Numbered from the stretch's first letter, positions 1-11,543 are shown. The stretch is DNA of 64,000 nucleotides from Prorocentrum cordatum (GCA_963575745.1 CAUYUJ010017814.1:113501-177500); one strand, 5' to 3'. The notes: generated from the letters alone by a model not told the origin. Numbers and translations are program-made.

Positions 1-160
1 GTGCGATCCTGAGAATGCTTAGCCATATGTTGTAGCCATCGTAGTCGTCGATATCCGAGAGTACCAGCAGTGGTAAATACATTCAATCGTCATCGAACTG
101 CATAGTTACTACGGGTAGGCCAGTACGTTAGACTCATTTCACTATCATGATTGTTGGTTG

Positions 161-661
161 TCACCTTCCCATCAACAGAGCCCGAGCATGCGCAGCGATA
201 ACACCAGCAGCACGTTCGGCAGCCCGATCTGAGAGCCCCCAAGCCTCCCCTCTCGACAGGAAGGTGTTCGCCACCATCCCATTGAATACCACCTGGTTGG
301 AATGGGACCATGAGCAGGAGGAGGAGAAGGAGGAGGAGGAGGAGACGGAGGAGGAGGAGGCGGAGGAGACGGGACGGAGGAGGAGGCGGAGGAGGAGACC
401 TGCTTGGGATAGAAATGTGCATGTACCGATGAGACCCCTTCCCGCACGCCCTGAACAACGCTGTTCTCGCCAGCAGTTTGGCACAACCCTGTCGGGACAC
501 TGTAGCGTGCGTGAAGCTGCGCGTCCCACTCGGAAATCCGAGCGACCGCATCCTTCGCGTCTTCGCAGAGGCACGCGCGGAACATGTCGCCCGCATACGC
601 GCCGTGGCTGAATTCAGCGACAGTTTGCGTCACCGTCTCTTGCATATGAAGAATCCACGAT
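161..661 (-). CDS. Candidate two-exon gene fragment, unknown protein
   Basis: Two stretches on the minus strand read as ordinary protein, not repeat translation. Exon 1 (661 down to 400) encodes about 87 residues, including MQETVTQTVAEFSHGAYAGD and ARISEWDAQLHARYS. Exon 2 (292 down to 161) encodes 43 residues, including GMVANTFLSRGEAWGLSD, and ends at a stop. Between them lie 107 bp that begin GT after CAG and end AG after a pyrimidine-rich tract; splicing there keeps phase 0 on both sides. The intron body is a CTC-type microsatellite. The 5' end is open: another coding-like frame (662-857) lies upstream but is shifted, so an earlier exon or a frameshift is needed. I recognise no family. Reading frame, splice sites and phase are seen; a spliced gene is inference. 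Confidence 0.42.
305..397. repeat. (GGA)n imperfect microsatellite in candidate intron
   Basis: Purine-only GGA/GAG triplets with a few C interruptions on the plus strand. On the minus strand this is the CTC-rich body of the proposed 107-bp intron at 293-399. Confidence 0.9.
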
Positions 662-1790
662 CTGCCTCACTCGAAGAATTCTGAATCAACCTGTCCACCC
701 ACGAGCCCAGCACGTTAATGAACTGGTCGGGCGCAGCCACATTCCCTTGAAGATCGCCACATCCTAACGACATCAGTGCCCAATCACCAGCATCCGCACG
801 AAGAAAACAGAACGCCTGAGAATGTCGCTGTCGTAAAAGCGTCGCGCCGCCAGGCACAAGAGAGCGATCTCACACCTCGCCCAAAGGAAGAGGAGGAGGA
901 GGCTGAGGAGGGGGGCGAGGGAGGGAAGAAGGGGAGAGGACGGGTACGGTGGAGGAGGGGAGGGGGAGGGGAGGGGAAGGGGGGAAGAGGAGAAGGAAGA
1001 AGAGGAGGATCGATCGATCGAGCTCTCGGGCCAGTTCGGTGCTGTACCCCTTCGGCTAGAGCTGAACGGCATTCAAAAAGCTAGCGTAGCCTAGCTGTGT
1101 TCCCTTCGTGGAAAGGGGATCGCTGGCGTCACCGAGACGCTCTGGCCCTACCTGCACCGACCTCCCAGCGCAGGGGTCTGCGGGCAAGGCAGCACCCGAG
1201 GTGACGGGTCCTGCCCACCCCTGTCCTGGGCCCCTCTGTGCCTGCCCGTTCGTTTGGGCTCGTGGGGGGGGGGTCGAGGATCGAGGAGGGCGTCTCTGAG
1301 ATCCTGGCGTTCTCGCCCAGTTTTGGGCCCCGTCGCCCTCACAGATCGATCCGACTCGAAAAATGACACCAGAAGATGGTATATGTGGCTGCGGTCGAGA
1401 TTGTTCGCGATGCTGCAACTTTTTCCGCAACGTCGGAGGGGGGGGCGCGCGCAGCAAAATAGTTCCGAGATCGCGGGCGCTGCTGCTGAGGAAGATCTGG
1501 CGCGTGTTGCTCGGGAGGGGCGGAGGGAGCCCACCTGGCTGCACGAGTGCTCTGAAACGGGCGCTCGCTGCGAACGCCCTCGGCACGGGGCGAGGGATGG
1601 AGGACGGCGGATCAGAGCGAAGACGCATCCCGTGCTCAGGCGTCGGCCACCTCTGGCCCGTTCTCTGCGCCACTCCCGCGAGTAATCCACGGCACCCAAC
1701 AAGCAAACGTGTGGGGGGGGCGTCGCGGGAGCGGCGGGCCTCTAGCCGTGTACACAGCGGACTCGGGCTACGATATGAGAGGATTGAATA
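662..1790. other. GC-rich spacer with a polypurine tract
   Basis: The minus frame through 857-662 (contains VAAPDQFINVLGSWVDRLIQ) may be an upstream piece of the gene fragment at 161-661, out of frame with it. Positions 885-1010 are an imperfect GGA/GGGA polypurine tract followed by a short GATC repeat. From about 1080 to 1790 the sequence is GC-rich with open frames on both strands; composition does not favour any of them and I see no motif. Confidence 0.5.
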
Positions 1791-1791
1791 A

Positions 1792-2360
1792 GCTGTAGGC
1801 TGTAACGATGCCGAAGTCGAACGTGGCCCTCTGGGTAGACATCAAGAAGTCGAAGCAGGGCAAGATATAACCAAGGTAGAGAGTCACACGACGGCAGATG
1901 AGCTCATCAAAGCTGGCGTGGATCCCCTGTACTTCATGGGCAGCAGCCTCGCGGACGACCTTGCAGAGGGAATCAACAAGGAGGTGCAGGTACCGAAAGC
2001 GGGGGCGAGGAGAGCTCGTTGGGCGGAGGGAATCGCGTCGGCTACCAGAGGGAGAGCAGCGGCTATGTTCATGGCGGCAGTGGAGGCGGAGCCATCGCAG
2101 CCAGTGTCGGAGCCGAAGAAGAGGGTGTCAGTTAACAAAGTGGTCCGCGTGCTCAAGCTGGTGCAGGACACGAAACATGAGACGAGGGAGGAGGCGAAGC
2201 TCTACGTGTGCGAGAATTTGCGGCTCGAGGGCGTCGAAGTCCAGGAGCGTCGAGTGGCTCGAGGATCGTCGCGTGGTGATGGTGCAGGCGGAGGCGACCG
2301 CGCGTGTGGCAACGCAGGCTCAGGGGGGCGCGAGTGGGACATGAGGCCATCCACTCGAGC
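1792..2360 (+). pseudogene. Retroelement fragment, RNase H-like C-terminal region
   Basis: The frame from 1855 reads DITKVESHTTADELIKAG, then SSLADDLAEG, then RVSVNKVVRVLKLVQDTKHE. A basic/hydrophobic strand leading to a His (V-x-S-H), and about 20 residues later an A-D-x-L-A motif, is the usual end of RNase H domains in LINE-type retroelements (conserved His and last Asp). The preceding residues VALWVDIKKSKQG lie in another frame (from 1808), so a frameshift near 1855 separates them. The N-terminal part of the domain and any reverse transcriptase are absent. The frame then enters an Arg-only reading of a GGA microsatellite at 2377. Domain assignment rests on two motifs and spacing only. Confidence 0.5.
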
Positions 2361-2376
2361 CAGGCGCAGGGGGGAA

Positions 2377-2490
2377 GCGAGAAGGAGGAGGAGGAGGAGG
2401 AGGAGGAGGAGGAGGAGGAGGAGGAGGGGGAGGGGGAGGAGGAGGAGGAGGAGGAGGAGGAGCAGGAGGAGGAGGAGGAGGAGGAGGCGT
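2377..2490. repeat. (GGA)n microsatellite
   Basis: Nearly uninterrupted GGA triplets with some GGG units, directly 3' of the RNase H-like fragment. They read as poly-Arg, poly-Glu or poly-Gly depending on frame. Confidence 0.97.
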
Positions 2491-2928
2491 ATGTCCTTGG
2501 ACGTTCTTGGACGGTGCCTCGCGGGCCGCCCACGGCGGTCCCACGAGGCTGAGCCGCGCGCGTGCAGTGGGCGCGCGCGCAGCTCAGTTCCTCGCCTGCG
2601 CGAATCGGTATGACGCCACGCTGGAGGCCCACTGCTGCACTTCGCGCGGGCCACTCGGGCGAGAGCAGCTCAGGGCGCTCGCGAGGGAGTGCAACGGGGT
2701 GGTGCAGCAGGCGGGCAGAACCTGGCGAGGACCGAGCAGGGGATGCGACCAGGAGGTTCGCAGTTCGCGACGGACTGGAACGAGATGAAAAGACTATGAA
2801 GAAGAAGAATACGAGATACATAGGAAGACGAAGAAGAGGAAGACGAAGAAGAAGAAGAAGAAGAAGGGCGTCTGGTCAGATCTGTGCGCCGTTTGCGTGC
2901 GGAGCTGGAGAGAACTGGCTCGCAGTCA
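2491..2928. other. Spacer; short GAA microsatellite near its end
   Basis: GC-rich sequence without a convincing gene. A GAAGAA-type microsatellite lies at about 2795-2868. Possibly the decayed end of the preceding retroelement, but no motif supports that. Confidence 0.4.
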
Positions 2929-3278
2929 TCAGCAGCAGCATCATCAGCATCATCAGCATCATGATCAACATCATCATCATCACCATCATCAGCAGCAGCA
3001 GCAGCAGTATCACCACCACCACCAACAACAACATCAACAACATTAGCATCATCAGCATCATCAGCATCCTCATCAGCATCGGCAGCATCATCATCACCAA
3101 CACCACCACCACCATCAGCACCAGCATCATAAACAGCCGTCGCATCATCATCAGCAGCAGCAGCAGCAATATCATCAACATCATCCTCATCATTCTCATC
3201 AGTAACATCATCAGCATCATCATCATCGTCAGCATCAGCCTCAGCATCGTCATCAGCATCAGCATCATCATCATCATC

Positions 3279-3352
<74 letters not shown>

Positions 3353-3600
3353 TATCATTATCATCATCATCAGCAGCATCATCCGCATCGTCATCATCAT
3401 CATCATCGTCATCACCGAAAGTTGCCATCGGTGTCATCATCGTCGTTGCCATCATCTGCATCACCCTCAGCATCATCATCAATATCAGCATCAGCAGCAT
3501 CATCAGCGTCATCAGCATCATCAGCATCATCCTCGAATTGCCATCATCATCATCAGCATCATCATCGTCAGCGTCATCAGCAGCAGCATCACTAGCTTAA
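2929..3600. repeat. Compound (CAT/CAG)n array
   Basis: Trinucleotide array dominated by CAT with interspersed CAG, CAC and CAA; the purest stretch is about 3263-3354. Open in several frames, giving Ile/Ser or His runs on plus and Asp/Met runs on minus. Confidence 0.97.
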
Positions 3601-3678
3601 AAATCATAGAAAATAAGGAGAATCAGAAGAATGTGAATAATAAGAAAAAGAAAGAGTAATCCTCATCAGCCTCATCAG

Positions 3679-3713
<35 letters not shown>

Positions 3714-3926
3714 ACATCAGCATCATCATCAGCATCGTCATCGTCCTCAACGTCATCAGTACCATAATCACATCATCACATCATCACGGATGATCAGCAT
3801 CATCATCATCGTCGCCGTCGTTGTCATCATCACCATCATCCTCATCATCATCAGCATCATCATAGTAAGCATCATCGTCAGCAGCATCAGCATTGCAATC
3901 GTCGGCCTCATCATCATCAGCATCAG

Positions 3927-3977
<51 letters not shown>

Positions 3978-3987
3978 CATTATCATG

Positions 3988-4026
<39 letters not shown>

Positions 4027-4034
4027 GTCATCGT

Positions 4035-4074
<40 letters not shown>

Positions 4075-4329
4075 GACATCAGCAGCAGCAGCATCCTCAT
4101 CATCATCAGCAGCAGCATCAGCATCAAAATCATCATTTTCATCCTCGTCCCCATCAACAGCATCATCATCATCATCTTCAACAACATCGCGAGCCGCAAC
4201 GATAGAATCGTCACCATCACCACCATATGTATATATATATATATCCTCAATCCACTGGCTCGTCGTTATCGCCCTCGTTGCATCCGCACTCATCCTCATC
4301 GTCATCGCCCTCCTCATGATAATCAGCCC
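3601..4329. repeat. AT-rich break, then second CAT array and short (AT)n
   Basis: A 60-bp A-rich break (3600-3660) separates this from the previous array. CAT with CAG/CGT interruptions runs 3661-4180. A short ATATAT run lies near 4226-4242, and 4245-4329 is a degenerate CATCGT continuation. Confidence 0.93.
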
Positions 4330-4461
4330 CTTCGTTCTCATCCTCCTCCTCCTCCTCCTTCGCCTCCTCCTCCGCCTCCTCCACCTCATCCTCCTGATCA
4401 TCATTGTAGTCCTGCTCCGCCGCATGATCCTCTTTCTCCTCGTTCTCAGCCTGCTATTCCG

Positions 4462-4516
<55 letters not shown>

Positions 4517-4536
4517 GTCATCGTCATCGTCATCGT

Positions 4537-4588
<52 letters not shown>

Positions 4589-4645
4589 GTCATCATCGTC
4601 GTCATCATTGTCATCATCGTCGTCATCCGCATTATCATCCACCGT
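4330..4645. repeat. CTC then CAT/CGT array
   Basis: CTC triplets (about 4338-4395) pass into CAT triplets (4465-4600) with CGT interruptions. Confidence 0.95.
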
Positions 4646-5100
4646 GTCCCCCCATACACGTCCTTATCATCCCTCCCTCCCTCTCCTGCTCGATCGAACC
4701 CTGCTCCCCGCCCGTCGCAGCCGCGGCGGCGACGCTGGCCTTACTACTGCCTTTGGGACCTCGGCGCGGGTGAACGGGGGGGGGGGGGGGGGCGCGACGC
4801 AATTCGCAGACGCGCGGCGGTCTGCAGTCCACGTCCCGCTACGTCGCCTCCTCCTTCTCCTCCTCCTCCTCGTCCTCCTCCTCCTGCTCCTCAGCCTCCT
4901 CCTGCTCCTCCTCCTCCTCCTCCGCCGCCTCCCCCTCCCCCTCCTCCGCCGCCTCCCCCTCCCCCTCCTCCGACTACTCCTCGCCTCCCCCCCTCTTATG
5001 TTTACTGATCGTACCACAAGCGATGCGTAGTCCCACGATCCATTCTAGCATCAGCGGTACCACGATACGCCGTATAACTAACATCACTGCCCTGCCTGAC
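4646..5100. repeat. Spacer with G17 run and CTC array
   Basis: A run of 17 G lies at 4776-4792 and CTC/CCT triplets at about 4848-4992. The short flanks contain no recognisable gene. Confidence 0.85.
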
Positions 5101-5291
5101 ATGACGAACGAACAACACACACCCATACCCATAGGGAGGTCGTTGGGAGGAGGACTGGCTATGGGTATGGGTGCGGATTGTCGGACCCTGGGGAACGCTC
5201 CCGTTCGAGCGGGGACCCCCATCCGACAACACGCACCCATAGCCCTCTCCGATCCCCCTGTGTGTATGGGTGTGTGTTGTTGGTTCGTCAT
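5101..5291. mobile_element. Nested foldback element (outer 34-bp inverted repeats)
   Basis: The outer arms 5101-5134 and 5258-5291 are reverse complements at 31 of 34 positions. A second, inner pair is also complementary: about 5159-5185 with 5222-5242, after one 6-base gap and two mismatches. All four arms share a core of the type ATGGGTGTGTGTTGTT. The centre (5189-5215) is itself weakly palindromic. The size (191 bp), lack of coding capacity and terminal inverted repeats fit a MITE or foldback element. I see no clear target-site duplication and no second copy here. Confidence 0.6.
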
Positions 5292-5724
5292 TACAGGCGT
5301 TCCCACATCAGTGACTCTGCGCGCAGATGCCCCTACTTTGGTGGTTCTTTAAGTGATGGGGAGGGTCTGCCGAGATCTCGCCCAGTGACCGCCCACAGGC
5401 CCCGTGCACTGGCTGGGTCGGCCGAGGTTTCGCCTGCTGGCCGGGCCTGCCGAAGTGGCGCCCGGTGGCCGTCCGTGGGCCGCCCACGCGGGCGCCTCGA
5501 GGGCGCCGCGTGCGCTGGCTGGGTCCGCCGAGGTCCTGTCCGAACGGCATGGCGCAGCTGCAGTGTTGAACGCTGTGTGATGCAGGCTACTTTGGTGCCA
5601 TCAAAGTGGTGCGAGCTATGCGGTGCAGGTTTTGCGTGATGCAGTCCAGGCTGTGTCGCAAACTAGACAGCCATGCGTCGTAAGCTATGTGACGAACGCC
5701 ACGTGATGCGAGCTGTGCGATACA
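5292..5724. other. GC-rich spacer with a direct repeat
   Basis: A 20-odd-base segment containing CTGGCTGGGTC and GCCGAGGT occurs at about 5408 and again at about 5513. From 5575 a degenerate repeat of the type GTGATGCGAGCTATGCG begins. No gene supported. Confidence 0.5.
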
Positions 5725-5769
5725 GTGGACCCCACGTGGGTCGCCAGTGGGCGCCCACGTGGGGTCCAC
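5725..5769. repeat. Perfect 16-bp hairpin
   Basis: GTGGACCCCACGTGGG at 5725-5740 is perfectly complementary to 5754-5769, with a 13-base loop. No following T-run, so nothing supports a terminator reading. Likely a relic of an inverted-repeat element. Confidence 0.85.
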
Positions 5770-6439
5770 CGAATGCGCTCTGATCCACACGACATTACAG
5801 GGCAGTTTCTAATACATGGGATGTTTTGAAATATGGGATTTGTTTTATACAGGGTTAGCTTATGAATAAATTTATGCATGAACTCATCGTGATTTTTAAA
5901 ATTAACTCCCTGCATGCTTAATACATGATCCGCACGCGGAGCCTGTATTAAAAACGGCACTGTAGACTCGATCCCGATGCCGAAGCCAGACGCAATGGTT
6001 CACCTCCGCACACTCATGTCTCATGGTTCGGCTGACCAATCGACCATGCAAAATCCGAAATAGCAGAGTCCTGGCGAAGCCTGTTTTCGCACCGACCTCC
6101 ACCACCGCAGCCCTGTCAAATAGTATTGCGCGGATCCCTCGCGTCGCCGTGGTATCACAAAGGCACGATCGAAAAACCCGTGCCAAATAGAACAACGCCG
6201 GCAATACGCGCACACATATCGCATCCGTCCAAGCCCGTTGGTACGAAAAAACGATATCAACACGTTTTGTTCTTTAAATGGTCTGCATGGTTTCACTGCG
6301 CGCGCATTCGCTGAAACCGATTTAAAAAAAACAGCAACAAAAATGTTGGTAGCTCGTTTGGGCCCCAATGTTTTTTTAATTCACGAAGCAATGTTTGCCA
6401 GCGTGGACCCCAAAACAACGAGATAGTGATTGCACTCTC
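5770..6439. other. AT-richer unique spacer
   Basis: Lower GC than the flanks, with scattered GCGC patches. Open frames are short and unconvincing, with no motif. Confidence 0.4.
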
Positions 6440-6840
6440 GATGTGTAAGATATGTGGTGTGAACAATGAGGTGCAATCGACGTGGCGCAATCGACGTGGT
6501 GCAAGCGGCGTGGTGCAAACTGCGAAGTACAAGCTGTATGGTGCAAACAAGATGGTGTCAGCTCCGTGTTGCACAGTACGTGGTGCACGATATGCGGTGT
6601 GACCTATTTGGCGCAAGTTGTGTGATACAACCGACCTGGCGGCAACAGGCGGCAACGGGCGGTGACGGGCAGGAGCGTGGCAAATGCTCGACGCACCCAC
6701 CCAAGCTGCACAGGGCGGCGACGTGAGGGAACGTGGCGAGTCCTTGACGCACCCACACAAGCGGCAACGGGCGGCGACGGGCGGCAACGGGGCGGAATGT
6801 GGCGAATCCTCGAAGCACCCACCCAATTCTTTTGAATGGT
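6440..6840. repeat. Degenerate short repeats (GACGTGGTGCAA; CGGCAACGGG)
   Basis: From 6465 to 6640 variants of a ~15-bp unit (TCGACGTGGTGCAA) recur. From 6640 to 6825 a decamer-like unit (CGGCAACGGG / CGGCGACGGG) alternates with CGCACCCAC. The same decamer clusters recur at 8145-8340 and 8605-8760. Confidence 0.75.
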
Positions 6841-8140
6841 GAATATAAAAGCCCCCAAGAACTGCTTGGGAAATTTTAGCAAGCGCGGACCCCTAACAAT
6901 AGATGATTGCACTGTGGATGCGTAATCGACGTGGCACAAATAATGTGGCAGAAGCTACGTGGTGCCGTTCAACTTGCAAAAATTGAAGTCGTCAACTCCA
7001 CTGCTCGCGCAATCACCCCACGCCCCCACCCCACCCACAACTTGTTTTGAACAATTCATGCGGCCACGATTGGGGTGACTACTTGGCATTCGCTGGCGCG
7101 TCTCTGCGATTGCGCTATCGCACGCAAGCTCGCGCGCAGAACGGCCAGCTGGTTTGGCACAACCGATGCGGCCGCGACGGCGCGTACCGATAGGAACTTC
7201 CCAGCGCGTCTCAAAGGCCGCGCTGGCGCGCGGGCATTTCAGCGCAGGTCGATGGTTCGGGCGGGCGCGGTATCATGATAACGTCGATGATGCCAGCAAC
7301 GGTAATGATAGTAGCGAAGGTGGTGGCGATGATGACGATGACGACAGCACTACCAATGACGGCACCTATGCTGGTGACGACGATGACGATAATGATGTCC
7401 ATGTGTCGGTGATGAGGGCGATTGACTGATGATTGTGGCAATGGCGGCGATTGACGAGGGCGATAGTGGCGGTGACGCGGCGGCGCTCATGAGGGTGATG
7501 GTGAGGAAGTGCGCGCGCGGAAAAAAAAAACATGGTAGACTTTCTGTCGAAGCACCATTAACTTCATATAACGTTGAAAATTTATATCTTGAAACTGTTC
7601 GGAAACCAATGGACTCGAAGTATTTCGACACGCGCGAGCGGCGGCGCGCACGCGTAACCCGCATGGTATTATTCGACACACGTTCGTACACTAGGCGCAT
7701 GCTGGATCAACGCGAATGTACCGCGTGATGAGATATGAAATCTGGACAAGACTCCTAAATCACATGGTTTTCTTCTGATTTCAACAGATGCGCGCGGGCA
7801 GAAATCTGCAAGATCTGTGATGGACAACACACAAGGGTTTTCATATTTTGATGCTGAGATGCCTGTACAACGAGTGTGCGTTGACACGATTTCGACATGT
7901 GCGCGCGCGGTGGTTTCGTGTCATTTTCTGTTTCCAAGGATTGTTGGAAAGCTATCTTTTGAGACAAGCATGTGTGCGCGCACAGTACTACTGTTTGACA
8001 GGGGTGAATTCATGTGGGAGATGAACAATGGGGAAGAATCATATACAATTTGTCGTATCCCAGGGCGGGGGCAATAACTTTTGGGGGGGAAGGGTGGTAG
8101 AGTTTATTAATTTGTTTACAGAAAAATATTCGTGGCGCGA
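6841..8140. other. Unique AT-richer spacer with degenerate GAT patch
   Basis: No convincing gene. Positions 7265-7440 are a degenerate GATGACGAT-type repeat. The 18-mer GCATGGTATTATTCGACA lies at 7661-7678; a near-identical copy is at 16706-16723. A run of nine to ten A is at 7521-7530. Alternating GCGC patches are frequent. Confidence 0.45.
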
Positions 8141-8345
8141 GCTCGAGGCGGCAACGAGGCGGCAACGGACCGGCAACGGGCAGCAACGTGGCGAAACTTC
8201 ACCAGACCCACCAAGGCCACGAGGCGGCGACGAGGCGGCGACGAGCGGCAACGTGGCGAAACCTAGCCAGACCCACCAGGGGCACGCGGCGTCGACGAGG
8301 CGGCAACGGGCCAGAAGGTGGCAAATCTTCGTCGCACCCACCTCC
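8141..8345. repeat. CGGCAACGGG-type decamer cluster 2
   Basis: Variants of CGGCAACG/CGGCGACG in tandem. The segment GGCAACGTGGCGAAAC plus ACCAGACCCACCA is duplicated (about 8186 and 8247). Related to the clusters at 6640 and 8605. Confidence 0.75.
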
Positions 8346-8940
8346 TCTCTCCTCCAGTTGGAGGAGGAGGAGGAGGAGGAGGAGGAGGAGGAGACCCGAT
8401 CCCATCTGGCAGGTCATCCGAGGCGCCCACATCGCTAGATGCCCTATCGCCGCGCCAGAGCCCGTGCCCTGGCATCCCGTCGGCAAATAAGGCGGAACCG
8501 GCCTGCAGCCAGCCGAATGGCTCGCGATGTGCTTTGGGCCCCCTCGGACCTGAGCTTGTTGAGGAGGAGGAGGAGGAGGAGGAGGAGGAGGAGGAGGAGG
8601 AGGCAGCAGCGGCCAGCAACGGGCGGCAACCGGCGGCAACCGGCGGGAACATGGCGACTTCTCGATGCACCCACACACGAGCGGCGGCGGGCGGCGGCGG
8701 GCGGCAGTGGGCGGCAGCGGGCCAGAGCGTGGCGAACGTCTCGGCGCACCAGCGAAAGATGCTTGACAGCGCGGACCCCAAGCGGTGAGTTTTCGCACCC
8801 TGGTGGTGGAAGCTATGGATGAAGCTGTGTGTGCACCCGCAAGCTCTGTCAGAGCATGCCATGCCGGGCACGAGCGCGCTTCCCCGCACGCGCAGGCCGG
8901 CACCATTGCACGACCATGGGTCGTCAAAGCGTGTGAACAT
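8346..8940. repeat. Two GGA microsatellites and decamer cluster 3
   Basis: GGA triplets at 8358-8393 and 8561-8611; CGGCAACGGG-like units at 8612-8750. At 8757-8785 the sequence GACAGCGCGGACCCCAA resembles segments at about 6397 and 6879 that also follow or flank decamer clusters, suggesting one degenerate compound repeat family. Confidence 0.75.
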
Positions 8941-9680
8941 AGGTGATCACACGAATATTAAATTTCAAGGACACACATGTCAGGGTTGCTAGGCGCGCGC
9001 ATTTCCCCTATCATCCTCAACGAAACAAAGGTCATCATCATCGTCAGCATCATCCTTGCCATCGTCATCAGCATTACTATCATCTACATCACACCATCTT
9101 TAGCTTCGTCGTCATTCTCACCATAATTGTCATCATCGTCATCATCGTCATTGTCGTCGCCCTTGTCATCATCGCAGTGACCATCGCCATCGTCAGTGCT
9201 GTCATCGTCGCCGCAGTTGCCGTCACCATCATCACCCACCATTCCGAGCCATGGATCTGAGAGATCCTTGCGTGGTTGCGCCAAATGGCTTGTGCCAAGC
9301 AGATGCGGGCGGGTGGATGGGTGGGATACTTGCGTCAGCATGTGGATGAGGAGGAGGAGGAGGAGGACGAGGAGGAGGAGGGGGAGAAGTGGCGGAGGAG
9401 GCAGAGAATGAGGATGAGGAGGAGGAGGAGGAGAAGCTGGCACTCCGTATTCTTCAAAACTAGTTGCACCACTCAGGTTGCACCACATAGCTGGCACCAC
9501 ACAGGTTGCGCTGTACATCCGCCACCGTGCCCCGGGGCACGAGCTGGAGCGACCTCAGGTCCATTGGGTCCTCCGTCCCCCGTCCTGGGAATGGAATACT
9601 TAAGGGCCAGGACCCAAAATTCCCGAATTTCCCTGGGCATGTCGCGTATCCACGCATCTTTCTGCGTGACTTTTGCAGAA
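8941..9680. repeat. Degenerate CAT array, GGA array and spacer
   Basis: Degenerate CATCGTCAT triplets at 9025-9245; GGA triplets with interruptions at 9345-9440; then about 240 bp of spacer including three GGTTGCACCAC-like segments. No gene supported. Confidence 0.7.
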
Positions 9681-9990
9681 GCAGGAGGGCCCCACAACTG
9701 GCCAAGGGGGTCACTGTAGCCCCCCAAGACGGCCTCAGAGGGCCCCAAGACGGCCCAAGAGTGCTCCGAGACGCCCAAGGTGGCCTCAAGATGGCCCCAG
9801 GAGACTCTACCCCAAAAAGGGCCCCAAGATACCAAAATCATGGACTTCCCATGGGTTCTGGAGCGACTTCAGCATTCTCGCCTTCTCGGGCTTCCGATGA
9901 GGCGCCCGAGATCGCCCCAAGATCGCCCAGGAGGCCGTCAAGAGGGCCCGCAGACGGCCCAAGAGGGGCCTGAGAGTCCCTAAAGATGGC
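9681..9990. repeat. Degenerate AAGATGGCCCC-type tandem repeat
   Basis: Imperfect ~11-bp units built from AAGA(C/T)GGCC(C/T)C. The same base pattern recurs, in either orientation, at about 26480, 26975, 36360 and 59700-61060. Confidence 0.7.
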
Positions 9991-10576
9991 CAAGACGCGT
10001 ACGAACGACATTTCGCGCTCTCCGCCCCAACGTCACCCCCGAGACCACGATCTACTTCTCGGACTGGTTTGGGCCGAGCTCGCACGGGCACGAGTGCAGC
10101 AATGATGATACTAAAAAGGAAAGGCCGCGACTGCGAATGTGAGAGAGAGAGTCAGAGACGGGAGAGAAGCGGGGCGGTAAGGATGGCGAGAAGCAACAAG
10201 GGAAATCTGGGGGGGGAGGACGGGCGTCAAGATTTCAAACCCAGGTGGCCGGGCCCCGGCGAGGGAAGCGACAGGCGGGAAGTGGTGGAATTCTGCGATG
10301 AGCGCGTCACGAGACGCCGCTGAGATACTCAGGCTGATGCGTCGGCTCACAACTTTGGTGGAAGGGACGGGGGGAAAATGGGGATGGAAGGGGCAGAGTA
10401 TGCAAAGATGTGGGAGATGGCGCTCCACCGCTTGCAGGACGGCACAACTGCGCGGCTCGCCTTTACCCCCGTGGTTGGGTTTCCAGTCCTGCGCGGGAGA
10501 GCGCGCCGCTGCACAAATGCAAGAACGCGAATGGAGAAAAAAAGGCGTCCTCACTCTCCATCTCGTCCTGATTCTA
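9991..10576. other. Spacer, nothing recognised
   Basis: Mixed composition with a short GAGA tract near 10140. Frames on both strands are open but lack motifs. Confidence 0.4.
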
Positions 10577-11074
10577 TGTTACGATCATCCTCTTCCTCCT
10601 CCTCCTCCTCCTCCTCCTCCTCATCCTCCTCCTCCTCGCTCTCGTCTTCCTCTCTCATTCCTCCCACCTCCTCAACCTTTCCTTCATACTCCCTGTTCCC
10701 TATCTCCCTTCCCCATCTTCTCCTCCTCCTGCTTCTACTGTTTCTGCTCCTCCGCCCTCCCGTCAAGCTCGCCAAAGCGTAGTGCTGGTCGGATTCCAGA
10801 GCGGCTCCGCAAACAGCCCTCTCTCGGGATGTTTTTAGACAGTGCGGCTGCGGTTCCAGTCCGTGCAGCAGCCTTGCGCCCGTCATCAGAAGGCGCCGCC
10901 GCAACGCAATGGGGTACGTCCTCCTCCTCATCCTCGTCCTTCTCCCCCTCCTCCTCCTCCTCCTCCTCCTCCTCCGCCGCCGCCGCCTCCGCCTCCGCCT
11001 CCGCCTCCTCCTCCTCCTCCCAATCCTCATCATCCTCATCGTCATCATCCTCCTCCTCATCATCATCAGCATCG

Positions 11075-11142
<68 letters not shown>

Positions 11143-11279
11143 GTCAGCATCATCATCAGTATTGGCATCATCATCATCCTCATCATCCTGGTCATCATCC
11201 TCATCATCCTCATGATCATCCGCATCATCATCATCATCAGCATCATCATCAGCATCATCATCCTGACCACCACAACCAC

Positions 11280-11328
<49 letters not shown>

Positions 11329-11363
11329 GTCCGCATCATCATCAGCACCATCATCATCATAAG

Positions 11364-11417
<54 letters not shown>

Positions 11418-11492
11418 CATCATTCTCACCACCACCACCACCACCACCATCATCATCATCGTCCGCATCATCATCAGCACCATCATCATCCT

Positions 11493-11543
<51 letters not shown>

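Noticed and set aside
5725-5769. Bacterial-type terminator reading of the perfect hairpin
   Set aside because: No T-run follows, and the window is eukaryotic in character.
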